This document shows positions 45,998-55,531 of a stretch of 64,000 nucleotides of DNA, one piece after another. The DNA comes from Phreatobacter sp. (GTDB taxonomy: Bacteria; Pseudomonadota; Alphaproteobacteria; Rhizobiales; Phreatobacteraceae). A program made the translations under genes and the position numbers. The stretch is from contig NZ_JAPZTZ010000032.1 of the NCBI RefSeq assembly GCF_027532945.1, positions 1-64,000 of the forward strand, in the 5' to 3' direction. The notes under the pieces are model-generated. The model saw only the letters and a program-made list of their open reading frames with translations, searched no databases and had not been told where the DNA came from. The first letter of the stretch is position 1; each line of letters begins with the position of its first letter.

Positions 45998-47646
45998 GCC
46001 TCGATCCGGTCACGCTCGCGGTCCTCAAGGGCCGGCTTGAGCAGATTGCCGACGAGATGGACGCGACGCTCTATCGCTCGGCCTTCAACCCGATCATCGC
46101 CGAGGCGCGCGACGCCTGCCACGGCCTCTATCACCGGGAGACCGGCGACACGCTCGTCCAGGGCACCAAGGGTCTGCCGATCTTCGTCGGCGCCATGGCC
46201 TTCGCGGTGAAGGCGGTGATCGAGAAGGTGAAGGCGCAAGGCGGCCTCAAGCCCGGCGACACCTTCATCTTCAACGACCCTTACGCCGGCGGCACCCATC
46301 TCAACGATTTCCGCCTGGTGCGGCCGGTCTTCCGCGATGGCGCGCTGTTCTGCTGGCTGGCCTCCGCCGGCCACTGGCTTGATGTCGGCGGCAACGTGCC
46401 GGGCGGCTACAACCCGGTCGCGACCGAGAGCTTCCAGGAGGGCGTGCTCATCCCAGTGGTGAAGCTCATAGCCGGCGGCGAGACGCGCCAGGACGTGCTC
46501 GACATCCTCGCGGCCAATTCCCGACTGCCGAATTCCAACTGGGGCGACCTCAACGGTCAGCTCAATGCCCTCGACCTCGGCGAGAAGCGCCTTCAGGCCC
46601 TGCTCGGCGACTATGGCCAGGCGGTGATCGAGGAGGCCTTCGACGCCTTCTCGGCCCGCGCCGAGGCGCTGATGCGCGAGGCCATCGCCGCGCTGCCCGA
46701 CGGCACCTATGCCTTCGAGGACTATCTCGACAATGACGGCATCGTCGACGAGCGGCTCACCGTCGCTCTCGACCTGACGATCTCCGGCGAGACCATGGTG
46801 CTCGATTTCTCGCGCTCCTCGCCGCCCTGCGCCGGCCCGATCAACATCTCGACGCCGACCACCATCGCCGCCTGCTACGTGGCGCTGAAGCACGTCTTCA
46901 CCGATGTGCCGGCCAATGCCGGCTGCCTCAAGCCCATCACCTTCGTGGTCCCCGATACGACGCTGCTGGGGGCCAAGGCGCCGAAGCCCATGGCGGGCTA
47001 CACCGAGACCATCCTGCGCCTCATCGGCGTCGTCTTCGGCGCGCTTGCCAAGGCGGTCCCGGAGCGGGCGACCGCCGGGCCCTTCGGCACGATCAATGCG
47101 CTGTCCATGGCCGGCCACCGCGCCAATGGCAGCCGCTGGGTCATGTTCAACTTCTTCGGCGGCGGTCTCGGCGGCAATCCCGAGAGCGACGGCCTCAACC
47201 ACGCCAACAACCCGATCTCGACGGCCACCATGCCACCGGTCGAGATCCTCGAGGCAGCATATCCCATCATGTTCACGCAGTGGGCGCTTCGCCCGGATTC
47301 CGGCGGCGAGGGGGCCCATCGCGGCGGCCTTGGCGCCATCTATGAGATCGAGGTGCTGGACGCGCGCGGCGCCGAAGTCTTCCTTCTCGGCGAGCGCGGC
47401 CGCTATGCGCCCTTCGGCGTCAATGGCGGCGGGGCAGGGGCGCTGAACCGCTTCTCCTGGACGGATGGCAAGACCACCGGAACCCCGCCCATGGCCTCAA
47501 AGGTCACCGGCGTGAAGTTGGCCCAGGGCGGCCGCGTCCGCCTGGAAACGCCCGGTGGCGGCGGCTTCGGCGATCCCGCCACCCGTGACCCGGCCGCGAG
47601 CGAGCGCGACCTGCGCCTCGGCTATGTGACGGGAGCCAAGGCATGA
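45994..47646 (+). CDS. hyuB: Hydantoinase B / oxoprolinase family subunit
   Basis: A 550-residue subunit of an ATP-dependent cyclic-amide hydrolase (hydantoinase B, 5-oxoprolinase or acetophenone-carboxylase type). Family motifs include YRSAFNPIIAEARDACHGLYH near the start, NDPYAGGTHLNDFRLV near residue 90, and FNFFGGGLGGNPESDG. It starts at GTG overlapping the preceding stop and ends overlapping the HyuA gene, which indicates a coupled complex. The ring opened is not known. Confidence 0.92.
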   Translation: MSLDPVTLAVLKGRLEQIADEMDATLYRSAFNPIIAEARDACHGLYHRETGDTLVQGTKGLPIFVGAMAFAVKAVIEKVKAQGGLKPGDTFIFNDPYAGGTHLNDFRLVRPVFRDGALFCWLASAGHWLDVGGNVPGGYNPVATESFQEGVLIPVVKLIAGGETRQDVLDILAANSRLPNSNWGDLNGQLNALDLGEKRLQALLGDYGQAVIEEAFDAFSARAEALMREAIAALPDGTYAFEDYLDNDGIVDERLTVALDLTISGETMVLDFSRSSPPCAGPINISTPTTIAACYVALKHVFTDVPANAGCLKPITFVVPDTTLLGAKAPKPMAGYTETILRLIGVVFGALAKAVPERATAGPFGTINALSMAGHRANGSRWVMFNFFGGGLGGNPESDGLNHANNPISTATMPPVEILEAAYPIMFTQWALRPDSGGEGAHRGGLGAIYEIEVLDARGAEVFLLGERGRYAPFGVNGGGAGALNRFSWTDGKTTGTPPMASKVTGVKLAQGGRVRLETPGGGGFGDPATRDPAASERDLRLGYVTGAKA

Positions 47647-49688
47647 CCACGCTCGTTGGCGTCGATGTCGGTGGCACCTTCACCGACCTGTTCTTTCTCG
47701 ACGAGGCGGCGGGCACGTTCCGCACCGCCAAAGTCCCCTCGAACCGCGGCGACGAGGCCGTCGGCTTCCTCGAGGGCCTGAAGACCTTCGGGGCGCTGTC
47801 CGCGCTCGGCTCCATCGTCCATGGCACCACGGTCGGCACCAATGCGCTGCTGGAGCGCAAGGGCGCCCGCATCGGCGTGATCACCACGGCCGGCTTCCGC
47901 GACGTCCTGGAAATGCGCCGCCGCGACCGCGCCAATACCTGGGGCCTGTGGGGTGACTTCATCCCCGTCGCCGACCGCGACCTGCGCGTCGAGGTGGCCG
48001 AGCGGACGCTGGCGGATGGCACGGTGCGGCAGGCGGTTGACCCGTCGGAGGTCGCTGCTGCCGCCAGGCGTCTGGTCGAGGGGGGCGCCACCGCTCTCGC
48101 CATCCTCTTCATCAACGCCTATGCCAACCCCGCCAACGAGCGCGCGGCGGCGGCGGCGGCCCGTGCCGTCTGGCCGAACGACCACGTCTCGGTCTCATCC
48201 GAGATCCTGCCCGAGATCCGCGAGTTCGAGCGGGCCTCGACCACGGCGCTCAACGCCTATCTCCAGCCCGTCGTCGGCTCCTACCTCGCCAAGCTCGAGG
48301 CGGCGCTCGCCAGCGAGGCCTTCACCGGCGCCTTCCACATCGTCCAGTCGAATGGCGGCGTCATGTCGACGGCGACCGCGCGGCGCCTGCCCGTGCGCAC
48401 GGCGCTGTCGGGACCTGCGGCCGGCGTCATCGCCGCGGCGGCGATCTCCACCGCCGCCGGCTATCCCGACATCATCACCGGCGATCTCGGCGGCACCTCC
48501 TTCGACGTGTCGCTCATCGCGGGCGGCGAGGCGGCGCTGGCGGCCCAGACCACCATCGATTTCGGCCTCGTCATCCGCTCGCCGATGATCGAGATCACCA
48601 CGATCGGCGCCGGCGGCGGCTCCATCGCCCGCGTCGACCGCGGCGGCTTCCTCGAGGTCGGCCCGGAAAGCGCCGGCTCCCGCCCCGGTCCGGTCGCCTA
48701 TGGCCAGGGCAATGACCGCCCGACGCTCACCGACGCCAATATCGTCCTCGGCCGCATCAATGCCGACCGCCCCATCGGCGGCAAGCTCAAGCGGCTCGAT
48801 GTCGAGGCGGCCCGGCAGGCGCTGGCGAACCATGTCGGCGATCGCCTCGGCCTGTCGCCGGAAGAGGCGGCGGAAGCCGTGGTGCGCGTCGCCGATGCCC
48901 GCATGGCTGGCGCCATCCGCCTCGTCTCGGTGGAGCGCGGCCATGACCCCGCGCGCTTCGCCTTCGTGCCCTTCGGCGGCGGCGGTGCCCTCCATGCCGG
49001 CGCGATGATCGCCGATATAGGCCTGAAGGCGGCGCTCGTGCCGCGCTTCCCCGGCGTGACCTCGGCCATGGGCTGCGTCATGGCGGACATCCGCCACGAC
49101 CAGGTGCAGACCCTGAACCTCACGCTCGACGGGCTCGATGCGAGCGCCCTCGACCGCCGCATGGCGGAGGAGGGGGCCGCCGCCCATGCGGTGGTTGCCG
49201 GCGCCGGGCTCACCGTCGGGCGGATCGACGTCACCTACGAACTCGACATGCACTATCTCGGCCAGACCCATACGGTGGCCGTGCCGCTGCCTGTCACACT
49301 GGCGAACGGCACGACGGGTGTGACCGAGGCCGTCGTCCGCGCCGCCTTCGAGGCCGCCTATTCGCGCGCCTTTTCGCGGCTCCTGCCGGGCCTTGGCATC
49401 CGCATCGTCAACCTGCGCACCACCGCCATCGGCCGTCGCCCGCCCATCGACCTGACGACGCTCGCTCCCGCCGCCGCGGCGACGCTGGAGGGCGCCCGCA
49501 CCGGTTCCCGCAAGGTCTGGTTCGGCGGCTGGCGCGAGGCTGCCGTCTTCGCCCGCCTCGACCTTCCCGTCGGCGCGGTGGTGGAGGGCCCGGCCGTGCT
49601 CGAACAGCCGGACGCGACCATCCTCGTGCCGCCCGGCCAGCGCGGCCGCGTCGATGCCTTCGGCAACATCGTCCTGGAGCGCGTCTGA
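47643..49688 (+). CDS. hyuA: Hydantoinase A / oxoprolinase family ATPase subunit
   Basis: A 681-residue partner of HyuB, with an actin-like ATPase fold. It starts VGVDVGGTFTDLFFLDEA, has HGTTVGTNALLERKGARIG near residue 60 and ALSGPAAGVIAAA near 265, then GGTSFDVSLI. ATP is used to activate the amide or carbonyl. Together with HyuB it probably opens a lactam, hydantoin or imide ring. It is overlapped by four nucleotides upstream and one downstream. Confidence 0.92.
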   Translation: MTTLVGVDVGGTFTDLFFLDEAAGTFRTAKVPSNRGDEAVGFLEGLKTFGALSALGSIVHGTTVGTNALLERKGARIGVITTAGFRDVLEMRRRDRANTWGLWGDFIPVADRDLRVEVAERTLADGTVRQAVDPSEVAAAARRLVEGGATALAILFINAYANPANERAAAAAARAVWPNDHVSVSSEILPEIREFERASTTALNAYLQPVVGSYLAKLEAALASEAFTGAFHIVQSNGGVMSTATARRLPVRTALSGPAAGVIAAAAISTAAGYPDIITGDLGGTSFDVSLIAGGEAALAAQTTIDFGLVIRSPMIEITTIGAGGGSIARVDRGGFLEVGPESAGSRPGPVAYGQGNDRPTLTDANIVLGRINADRPIGGKLKRLDVEAARQALANHVGDRLGLSPEEAAEAVVRVADARMAGAIRLVSVERGHDPARFAFVPFGGGGALHAGAMIADIGLKAALVPRFPGVTSAMGCVMADIRHDQVQTLNLTLDGLDASALDRRMAEEGAAAHAVVAGAGLTVGRIDVTYELDMHYLGQTHTVAVPLPVTLANGTTGVTEAVVRAAFEAAYSRAFSRLLPGLGIRIVNLRTTAIGRRPPIDLTTLAPAAAATLEGARTGSRKVWFGGWREAAVFARLDLPVGAVVEGPAVLEQPDATILVPPGQRGRVDAFGNIVLERV

Positions 49689-50284
49689 TGGACCTTGCCC
49701 GCACCGCCCTCCTGATCTGCGATCTGCAGAACGACTTCCTCCACCCCGATGGCGCCTATGGCCGTGCCGGCCAGTCCGCGCCGGAGATCGCGGCGCTGCC
49801 CGCCCGCTTGAAGCCGCTGGCCGACAGGATCCGCACCGGTGGCGGCTGGATCGTGTCGACCCATTTCACCCTGGTCCCGGGTAAGGGCGGCGAGCCCTTC
49901 ATCTCCGACCATCTCAAGAAGCTCCGGCCGTTCCTCAGGAAGGGCGACTTCGTGCCGGGCTCCTGGGGCCACGACACTGTGGACGCTCTCCAGCCCATGG
50001 ACATCAAGGTGGAGAAGGTCGCCTATTCCGCCTTCTACATGTCGCGGCTGGAATGGGTCCTGAAGAAAGCCGGCATCGACCATCTCCTCGCCTGCGGCAT
50101 AGTCACCAATGGCGGCGTCGCCTCGACGGTGCGCGACGCCCATGTGCGCGACTTCCACGTGACGGTGATCGAGGACGGTTGCGCCGCCTTTTCCCCGAAG
50201 GTGCACGACGAGGCCATTGCGGGCCTCAGGCCGGTGGCGCGGATCGCGACCGTGGCAGAGTTGCTGGCGGAGATCGGGGGGTGA
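49688..50284 (+). CDS. Isochorismatase-fold protein lacking the usual nucleophilic Cys
   Basis: A 198-residue protein of the isochorismatase/cysteine hydrolase superfamily. The catalytic Asp is in LICDLQNDF (about residue 11) and the Lys in VEKVAYSAF (about 107-115). In amidohydrolases the next motif is G-x-x-T-N-x-C-V-x-x-T, but here it reads GIVTNGGVAST, with Gly at the cysteine position. True isochorismatases also have Gly there. So it is unlikely to be an ordinary Cys amidohydrolase; an acid-base hydrolase or a protein that has lost activity are the alternatives. It overlaps hyuA by one nucleotide. Confidence 0.85.
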   Translation: MDLARTALLICDLQNDFLHPDGAYGRAGQSAPEIAALPARLKPLADRIRTGGGWIVSTHFTLVPGKGGEPFISDHLKKLRPFLRKGDFVPGSWGHDTVDALQPMDIKVEKVAYSAFYMSRLEWVLKKAGIDHLLACGIVTNGGVASTVRDAHVRDFHVTVIEDGCAAFSPKVHDEAIAGLRPVARIATVAELLAEIGG

Positions 50285-50291
50285 GAGCGCC

Positions 50292-51689
50292 ATGTCCCGC
50301 ATCCTGACCGACGACCTGCCCTTCGACCTGACTGTCCCGGTCGCCATCGTCGGCGGTGGCGCCGCGGGCCTTTGTGCCGCGCTGGCGGCCAAGGAAGCCG
50401 GCGTCGAGCCGATCGTCTTCGAGCGCGACGCGCTGCCCCAGGGCTCCACCGCGCTCTCGGCCGGCCTCATCCCCGCCCCGGGCACCGCGGCCCAGCGGGC
50501 CGCCGGTATCGCCGACAGCGTTACCGCCTTCGCCGCCGACATCCAGGCGAAGGCGCATGGCGAGGCGGACCCGACCGTCCTCGCCGCCGTGGCCGAGGGC
50601 GCCGCCCCGGCCATCGACTGGCTGACCGAGCGCCACGGCCTCGCCTTTACCGTCATCGCCGACTTCTCCTATCCCGGCCATTCCGCGCGGCGGATGCATG
50701 GCCTCGCCTCGCGCTCCGGGGCCGAGCTCATCGACCGGCTGCGCGCCGCGGCCGAGGCGGCAGCGATCGACATCGTCACCGAGGCGCGCGCCACGGCCCT
50801 CATCGCCGGACCTGACGGCCGCGTCCGCGGCCTCGTGGTGACCCGGCCCGACGGCAGCGCGGACCGCATCGGCTGCGACGCCCTCGTGCTCGCCTGCAAC
50901 GGCTATGGCGGCAACAAGACCCTCGTCGCCGAGCACATCCCGGCGCTGAAGGACGCGCTCTATTTCGGCCATCCCGGCAACCAGGGCGACGCGGTGCTCT
51001 GGGGGCAGGCGCTCGGCGCGGAGCTGAAGCACATGGGCGGCCACCAGGGCCACGGCTCCGTCGCCCATCCCCACGGCATCCTCGTCTCCTGGGCCGTCGT
51101 CATGGAGGGCGGCTTCCAGGTGAACACGGCCGGCGAGCGCTTCTGGAACGAGGCCTCGGGCTATTCGGAGGCGGCCCTCGCCGTGCTCGGCCAGCCCGGC
51201 GGCATCGCCTGTGACATCTTCGACGCGCGCATCGCCGGCATCGCCCGGCAGTTCGAGGACTTCCGCCGTGCCGAGGCGGGCGGCGCTGTCCTTCAAGCGG
51301 AATCATCGGATGAACTGGCGGCGCGCCTCAGCATTCCGCCGCAAGTGATTCGCGCGACTCTCGAATCCGTCGCCGATCTCAAGCGCCGTGGAGGCCGCGA
51401 TTCCTTCGGGCGCGACTGGAGCGGCGCCGCCGATCTCGTGCCGCCCTATTGCGCGGTGAAGGTGACGGGCGCGCTGTTTCACACACAGGGCGGCCTTGCC
51501 GTCGATGCGAGCGCCCGCGTGCGCCGTCCCGATGGCTCGCTCCTGCCCAACCTCTTTGCGGCAGGGGGCGCGGCGGTGGGGGTGTCGGGACCCGATGCAT
51601 CCGGCTATCTTTCCGGCAACGGACTGCTGACCGCCGTGGTGCTCGGACGCATCGCCGGAGGGGAGGCGGCCCGGCTCGCCCGCGCCTGA
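50292..51689 (+). CDS. Fumarate-reductase-like FAD-dependent oxidoreductase
   Basis: A 465-residue flavoprotein of the fumarate reductase/succinate dehydrogenase/ketosteroid dehydrogenase family. The FAD fold is VAIVGGGAAGLCAALAAKEAG near residue 17, and the second FAD site LPNLFAAGGAAVGVSGPDASGYLSGNGLLTAVVLGRIAG at the end. ARRMHGLASRSGAELIDRL and LACNGYGGNKTLV lie between. No covalent-FAD or cytochrome domain is attached, so it needs another electron partner or acts as a dehydrogenase. Reduction or oxidation of the double bond of the pathway's diacid is likely. It starts 8 nt after the previous stop. Confidence 0.87.
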   Translation: MSRILTDDLPFDLTVPVAIVGGGAAGLCAALAAKEAGVEPIVFERDALPQGSTALSAGLIPAPGTAAQRAAGIADSVTAFAADIQAKAHGEADPTVLAAVAEGAAPAIDWLTERHGLAFTVIADFSYPGHSARRMHGLASRSGAELIDRLRAAAEAAAIDIVTEARATALIAGPDGRVRGLVVTRPDGSADRIGCDALVLACNGYGGNKTLVAEHIPALKDALYFGHPGNQGDAVLWGQALGAELKHMGGHQGHGSVAHPHGILVSWAVVMEGGFQVNTAGERFWNEASGYSEAALAVLGQPGGIACDIFDARIAGIARQFEDFRRAEAGGAVLQAESSDELAARLSIPPQVIRATLESVADLKRRGGRDSFGRDWSGAADLVPPYCAVKVTGALFHTQGGLAVDASARVRRPDGSLLPNLFAAGGAAVGVSGPDASGYLSGNGLLTAVVLGRIAGGEAARLARA

Positions 51690-51701
51690 CCCGAGTTTGC
51701 C

Positions 51702-53621
51702 ATGCCCGTCGATCTCAAGGCCCTGAAGCCCGTCCTCGCCCGTGTGCGCGCCACCCCGGCCGCCAAGGACCCCGGGGACTGGATGACGGCGGCCTGCCCC
51801 GGCGCGTCAGCGGCCGAACGCACGGCGATCGCCGCCGCCCTCGCCAAGGTGCCGGAGCCCTCCTTTGCCCGTGACGCTGCCCGCATCCCGGCGCTGCAGA
51901 AGCGGTTGAAGGCGCTGAAGCTCGCCGCCTTCCTCGTGCCACGCGCCGACGAGCACCAGGGCGAATACATCGTCGCCCGCGCCGAGCGGCTGAGATGGCT
52001 CACCGGCTTCACCGGGTCGGCCGGCTTCGTCATCGTGCTGCAAAAGGAGGCCGCGCTCTTTGTCGACGGCCGCTACACGCTCCAGGCGCCCGCCGAGACC
52101 GACGCCTCCGTCATCACCTGCCGGCACTTCAAGAAGCCGCCCGCGATCGAGTGGCTGGCGGAGAAAGTGGCCAAGGGCGACCGCGTCGGCTTCGACCCAC
52201 GCGTCACGCCGATGCGTGAGGCGGAGCGCTGGCGCACCGCCCTCGCCAAGGTTGGCGCGGAACTGGTCGCCGTCGACGAGAACCCCGTCGATTCCATCTG
52301 GAAGGACCAGCCGGGCGATCCCTTTGCGGCGATCCATGCCTATCCCGTCAGATTCGCCGGTGAGGCGAGCGCCGACAAGCGCGCCCGGATCGGCGCCGAC
52401 ATCGCGGCACGCGGTGCTGCGGCGGCCGTTCTGAACCAGCTCGATTCCATCGCCTGGCTGCTCAATGTGCGCGGTGGCGACACGCCGGCGACGCCGCTGG
52501 TCCAGAGCTTCGTGATCCTCGCGGCCGACGGTCACGCCACCTGGTTCGTCGACGAGGCGAAGTTCACGGGCGGCCTCACCGCCCATCTCGGCAACGGCGT
52601 CACGGTCAGGCCCATCGGCGCCTTCGCCGAGGGCTTGCAGGACCTTGCCGGCAAGGCCGTCACCATCGAGCCGGAAACGGCCACGGCCTGGATCGCCGAG
52701 ACGCTGAAAAACGCCGGTGCGACGCTGGTCGAGGGGCAGGACCCCTCCGTCCTGCCGAAGGCGCGCAAGAACAAGGTCGAGCTCGCGGGGACCCGCAAGG
52801 CGCATCTGCGCGACGGCGCGGCGATGGCGAAGTTCCTGCGCTGGATCGATACCAAGGCGGTGGGACAGGGCGAGCTCGCCGTCATGGCGAAGCTCGAGGA
52901 GATCCGCGGCGCCGATCCGCTGCATCGCGGCGCGAGCTTCACCACCATCGCCGGCGCCGGGTCCAACGGCGCCATCGTCCACTACCGCTCTTCGCCGGAG
53001 ACCGAAAAGGTCGTCGAGAAGGGCACCTTCCTGCTCATCGATTCCGGCGCGCAATATCTCGATGGCACGACGGACATCACTCGCACCATCGCGGTGGGCA
53101 GCGTGCCGAAGCGGCTGAAGGAGCACTATACCCGCGTGCTCAAGGGCCACATTGCGGTGGCCACCGCGCGCTTTCCCAAGGGCACCGGCGGCATCGCTAT
53201 CGACGGTTTCGCCCGGCGGGCGCTGTGGCAGGCGGGCCTCGACTTCGACCATGGCACCGGCCATGGCGTCGGCGTCTATCTCGGCGTCCATGAGGGGCCC
53301 GGCCGCATCTCGCCCCTGTCGCAGGTGCCGCTGGAGCCCGGCATGATCCTCTCGAACGAGCCCGGCTATTACGAGACGGGGTCGCATGGCATCCGGCTGG
53401 AGAACCTCGTGGTGGTCAGCGAGAGCGCCATGCCCGGTTTCCTTGAATTCGAGACGATCACCTTCTGCCCCTTCGACCGTCGGGCCATCGCCGTGGGACT
53501 GCTGACGGTGGAAGAGCGCGCCTGGCTCGACGCCTACCATGCGGATGTCCGGCGCAAGCTCGGGCCGCGCCTCACCGGCGCCGACAAGGCCTGGCTGGAG
53601 CGAATGACAGCGCCGTTGTGA
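51702..53621 (+). CDS. M24 family Xaa-Pro aminopeptidase
   Basis: A 639-residue enzyme with two creatinase-like N-terminal domains and a C-terminal pita-bread peptidase domain. The metal ligands are all present: LIDSGAQYLDGTTDITRT (two Asp), HGTGHGVG (His), NEPGYY (Glu) and IRLEN (Glu). Size and layout fit aminopeptidase P of alphaproteobacteria, which removes residues before proline. It starts 12 nt after the flavoprotein gene on the same strand, so it may be the last gene of the cluster, but it may equally be a housekeeping gene. Confidence 0.92.
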   Translation: MPVDLKALKPVLARVRATPAAKDPGDWMTAACPGASAAERTAIAAALAKVPEPSFARDAARIPALQKRLKALKLAAFLVPRADEHQGEYIVARAERLRWLTGFTGSAGFVIVLQKEAALFVDGRYTLQAPAETDASVITCRHFKKPPAIEWLAEKVAKGDRVGFDPRVTPMREAERWRTALAKVGAELVAVDENPVDSIWKDQPGDPFAAIHAYPVRFAGEASADKRARIGADIAARGAAAAVLNQLDSIAWLLNVRGGDTPATPLVQSFVILAADGHATWFVDEAKFTGGLTAHLGNGVTVRPIGAFAEGLQDLAGKAVTIEPETATAWIAETLKNAGATLVEGQDPSVLPKARKNKVELAGTRKAHLRDGAAMAKFLRWIDTKAVGQGELAVMAKLEEIRGADPLHRGASFTTIAGAGSNGAIVHYRSSPETEKVVEKGTFLLIDSGAQYLDGTTDITRTIAVGSVPKRLKEHYTRVLKGHIAVATARFPKGTGGIAIDGFARRALWQAGLDFDHGTGHGVGVYLGVHEGPGRISPLSQVPLEPGMILSNEPGYYETGSHGIRLENLVVVSESAMPGFLEFETITFCPFDRRAIAVGLLTVEERAWLDAYHADVRRKLGPRLTGADKAWLERMTAPL

Positions 53622-53715
53622 CATCGTAGGGTTGCATGACCTTGCGGAATATACCTGCCGTAGGGCGCATTTGCACACGAAGTGGTCGCCCCGTACCGTT
53701 TTGTTAACTGAATTC

Positions 53716-53751
53716 CCCCGATGGTTTTCGCGAAAAGTTGAACCATCGGGG
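53716..53751 (+). promoter_or_regulatory. Hairpin that covers the likely ribosome site of the next gene
   Basis: An 11-bp perfect stem (CCCCGATGGTT / AACCATCGGGG) with a 14-nt loop, itself holding TTTTCGCGAAAA. The 3' arm includes the GGGG that would serve as ribosome site for the chemoreceptor. It may control translation. Confidence 0.55.
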
Positions 53752-53813
53752 CTGACATACAGTTTCTCTCCCGCCTCCCTCTGGCCGCCAAGGTCGCCGC
53801 GCTTGCCGCGCTG

Positions 53814-55463
53814 GTGATTTCCGTTGTCGCGCTCGGGGCCGGCTTCTACGCCGTCACCCAGATCAACGCCCGCATGGCGGAGATCGTGGAAGGTCAGGTC
53901 CGTGACCGCAGCATTCACATGAGCCGGGCCGCCGAGCTCGCCCTTTCCGGCGGCAAGATGGAGCGCGCCGGTGGCAATTCCGGTCCGGTCCTGCGCATCC
54001 GCGCCACCGGCCTGCCGGCCCAGGGCGATCACAGCATCGTCGACCACGCCGCGGATGGCTCCTCGCTCTTCCAGCGCGATGCTGCCACCGGCGACCTCAT
54101 CCGCTACTCTTCCTCGGTGCGCGACCAGCAGGGCAACCGAGTCCTCGGCAATCGCATCCCCGCGACCTCGCCCATTGCCCAGGCCATCGGCCGCGGCGAG
54201 GTGCTCACCGACTACATCACCGTTGGCGGCATCGCCCGCATCGCCCGGTACGTCCCCATCGTCACCCCCGACAACCGCGTACTCGGCGCTCTCGGCGCCG
54301 GCGTGAGCCAGGCTGATGCCGATGCCTCGGCCGCCAACATGCGTGAGGGCGTCATCATCGCCATGGGCCTGCTCGCGTTCGTCGCGGCCCTCGGCGTCTT
54401 CTTCCTCCTCACCCACTTCCTCAAACCCGTCCGCGAGGCGGCCGCCGCCATCGACGGCCTTGCCGAGGACCGTCAGGTCGACATGTCGCGCCATGCGGCG
54501 CGCCAGGACGAGATCGGCCTCATTGCACGCGCCGTCGGCGGTCTCGCCCAGAGCCTCGCCGAGCGCGCCCAGATGCGCACCGCCGAGGACCAGCGCAGCG
54601 CCGCAGAGATGACGCGCCGCGCCAGCATGGAGCAGGCAGTCGCCCAGTTCGACCAGGCCATCGGCTCGGTGCTCGATCGCGTCGCCTCCCGCGCGGTCTC
54701 GGTCACCGGTGCCAGCGGCACGGTCGGCCAGGCGGGCGAGGCCGCCGAGGCCGGCGTCCGTGACACCGTCCAGGCCACCGAGGAGACGTTGCAGCGTGTC
54801 ACCGGCATCGCCGGCGCCACCGAGGAGCTGAACGCCGCCATCGTCGAGATCCGCCGTCAGACCGAGGAGGCCCTGAAGGTCTCCTCCGAGGCGACCCAGG
54901 CGGTCGATTCCGCCGCGACCGATGTGTCGGGCCTCGCCGCCATGGGCGAGAAGATCGGGGCCGTGGTCGAGCTCATCCGCGCCATCGCCGAGCAGACCAA
55001 CCTGCTGGCGCTGAACGCCACCATCGAGGCGGCCCGCGCCGGCGAGGCTGGCAAGGGCTTCGCGGTGGTCGCGCAGGAGGTGAAGCAGCTCGCCTCGCAG
55101 ACCGCCCGCGCCACCGAGGACATCGCCGGCCAGGTCTCGGCCATCCAGCAGGCCACCGGCCGCTCCGTTGCCTCCATGGGCGGCATCACGGAGACCGTGG
55201 AGCGGATGCGCCGCGCCAGCGAGGCGATCTCCACCGCCATCGACCAGCAGGCTATGGCGACCCGTGAGATCGGCATCAGCGTCGAGAGCACCGCCGCGGT
55301 CGCCCAGCAGGCCGGTCAGTCCATCGGCAACGTGTCGGAGCGCCTGCGCGCCACCGGTTCGGCCATGGGCGCCCTGAACGATGTGGCCAAGGGCCTGGAG
55401 ACCGACATTTCCGGCCTCCGCCAGGCGGTTGGCGCTTTCCTCACCAACGTCAAGGCCGCCTGA
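53814..55463 (+). CDS. Methyl-accepting chemotaxis protein, start codon uncertain
   Basis: Chemoreceptor with a periplasmic Cache-like sensor (about residues 20-180 counted from GTG 53814), a second membrane helix near 180-203, HAMP, and a signalling domain with [21 protein letters not shown]. The GTG at 53814 falls within the first transmembrane helix. The same frame continues upstream as [18 protein letters not shown] back to ATA at 53757, with no ATG, GTG or TTG before the stop at 53739. A normal first helix therefore needs ATA (or another near-cognate codon) as start; GGGG lies 5 nt before it. The full product would have 568 residues. A 12-bp hairpin ends the unit. Confidence 0.87.
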   Translation: MISVVALGAGFYAVTQINARMAEIVEGQVRDRSIHMSRAAELALSGGKMERAGGNSGPVLRIRATGLPAQGDHSIVDHAADGSSLFQRDAATGDLIRYSSSVRDQQGNRVLGNRIPATSPIAQAIGRGEVLTDYITVGGIARIARYVPIVTPDNRVLGALGAGVSQADADASAANMREGVIIAMGLLAFVAALGVFFLLTHFLKPVREAAAAIDGLAEDRQVDMSRHAARQDEIGLIARAVGGLAQSLAERAQMRTAEDQRSAAEMTRRASMEQAVAQFDQAIGSVLDRVASRAVSVTGASGTVGQAGEAAEAGVRDTVQATEETLQRVTGIAGATEELNAAIVEIRRQTEEALKVSSEATQAVDSAATDVSGLAAMGEKIGAVVELIRAIAEQTNLLALNATIEAARAGEAGKGFAVVAQEVKQLASQTARATEDIAGQVSAIQQATGRSVASMGGITETVERMRRASEAISTAIDQQAMATREIGISVESTAAVAQQAGQSIGNVSERLRATGSAMGALNDVAKGLETDISGLRQAVGAFLTNVKAA

Positions 55464-55490
55464 CGCGCCTCGACATCGTCCCAATCGTGA

Positions 55491-55516
55491 GATGCCCGGG
55501 CCCTGGCCCGGGCATC
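55491..55516. terminator. Bidirectional terminator between chemoreceptor and amidase genes
   Basis: A 12-bp stem (GATGCCCGGGCC / GGCCCGGGCATC) around a 2-nt centre, between two convergent genes, followed by ATCGTTTC. Confidence 0.75.
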
Positions 55517-55531
55517 ATCGTTTCAGGGGGC

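Noticed and set aside
51702-53621. M24 peptidase as a certain member of the catabolic pathway
   Set aside because: Short spacing supports co-transcription, but aminopeptidase P is a common housekeeping gene; I kept it outside the pathway proposal.
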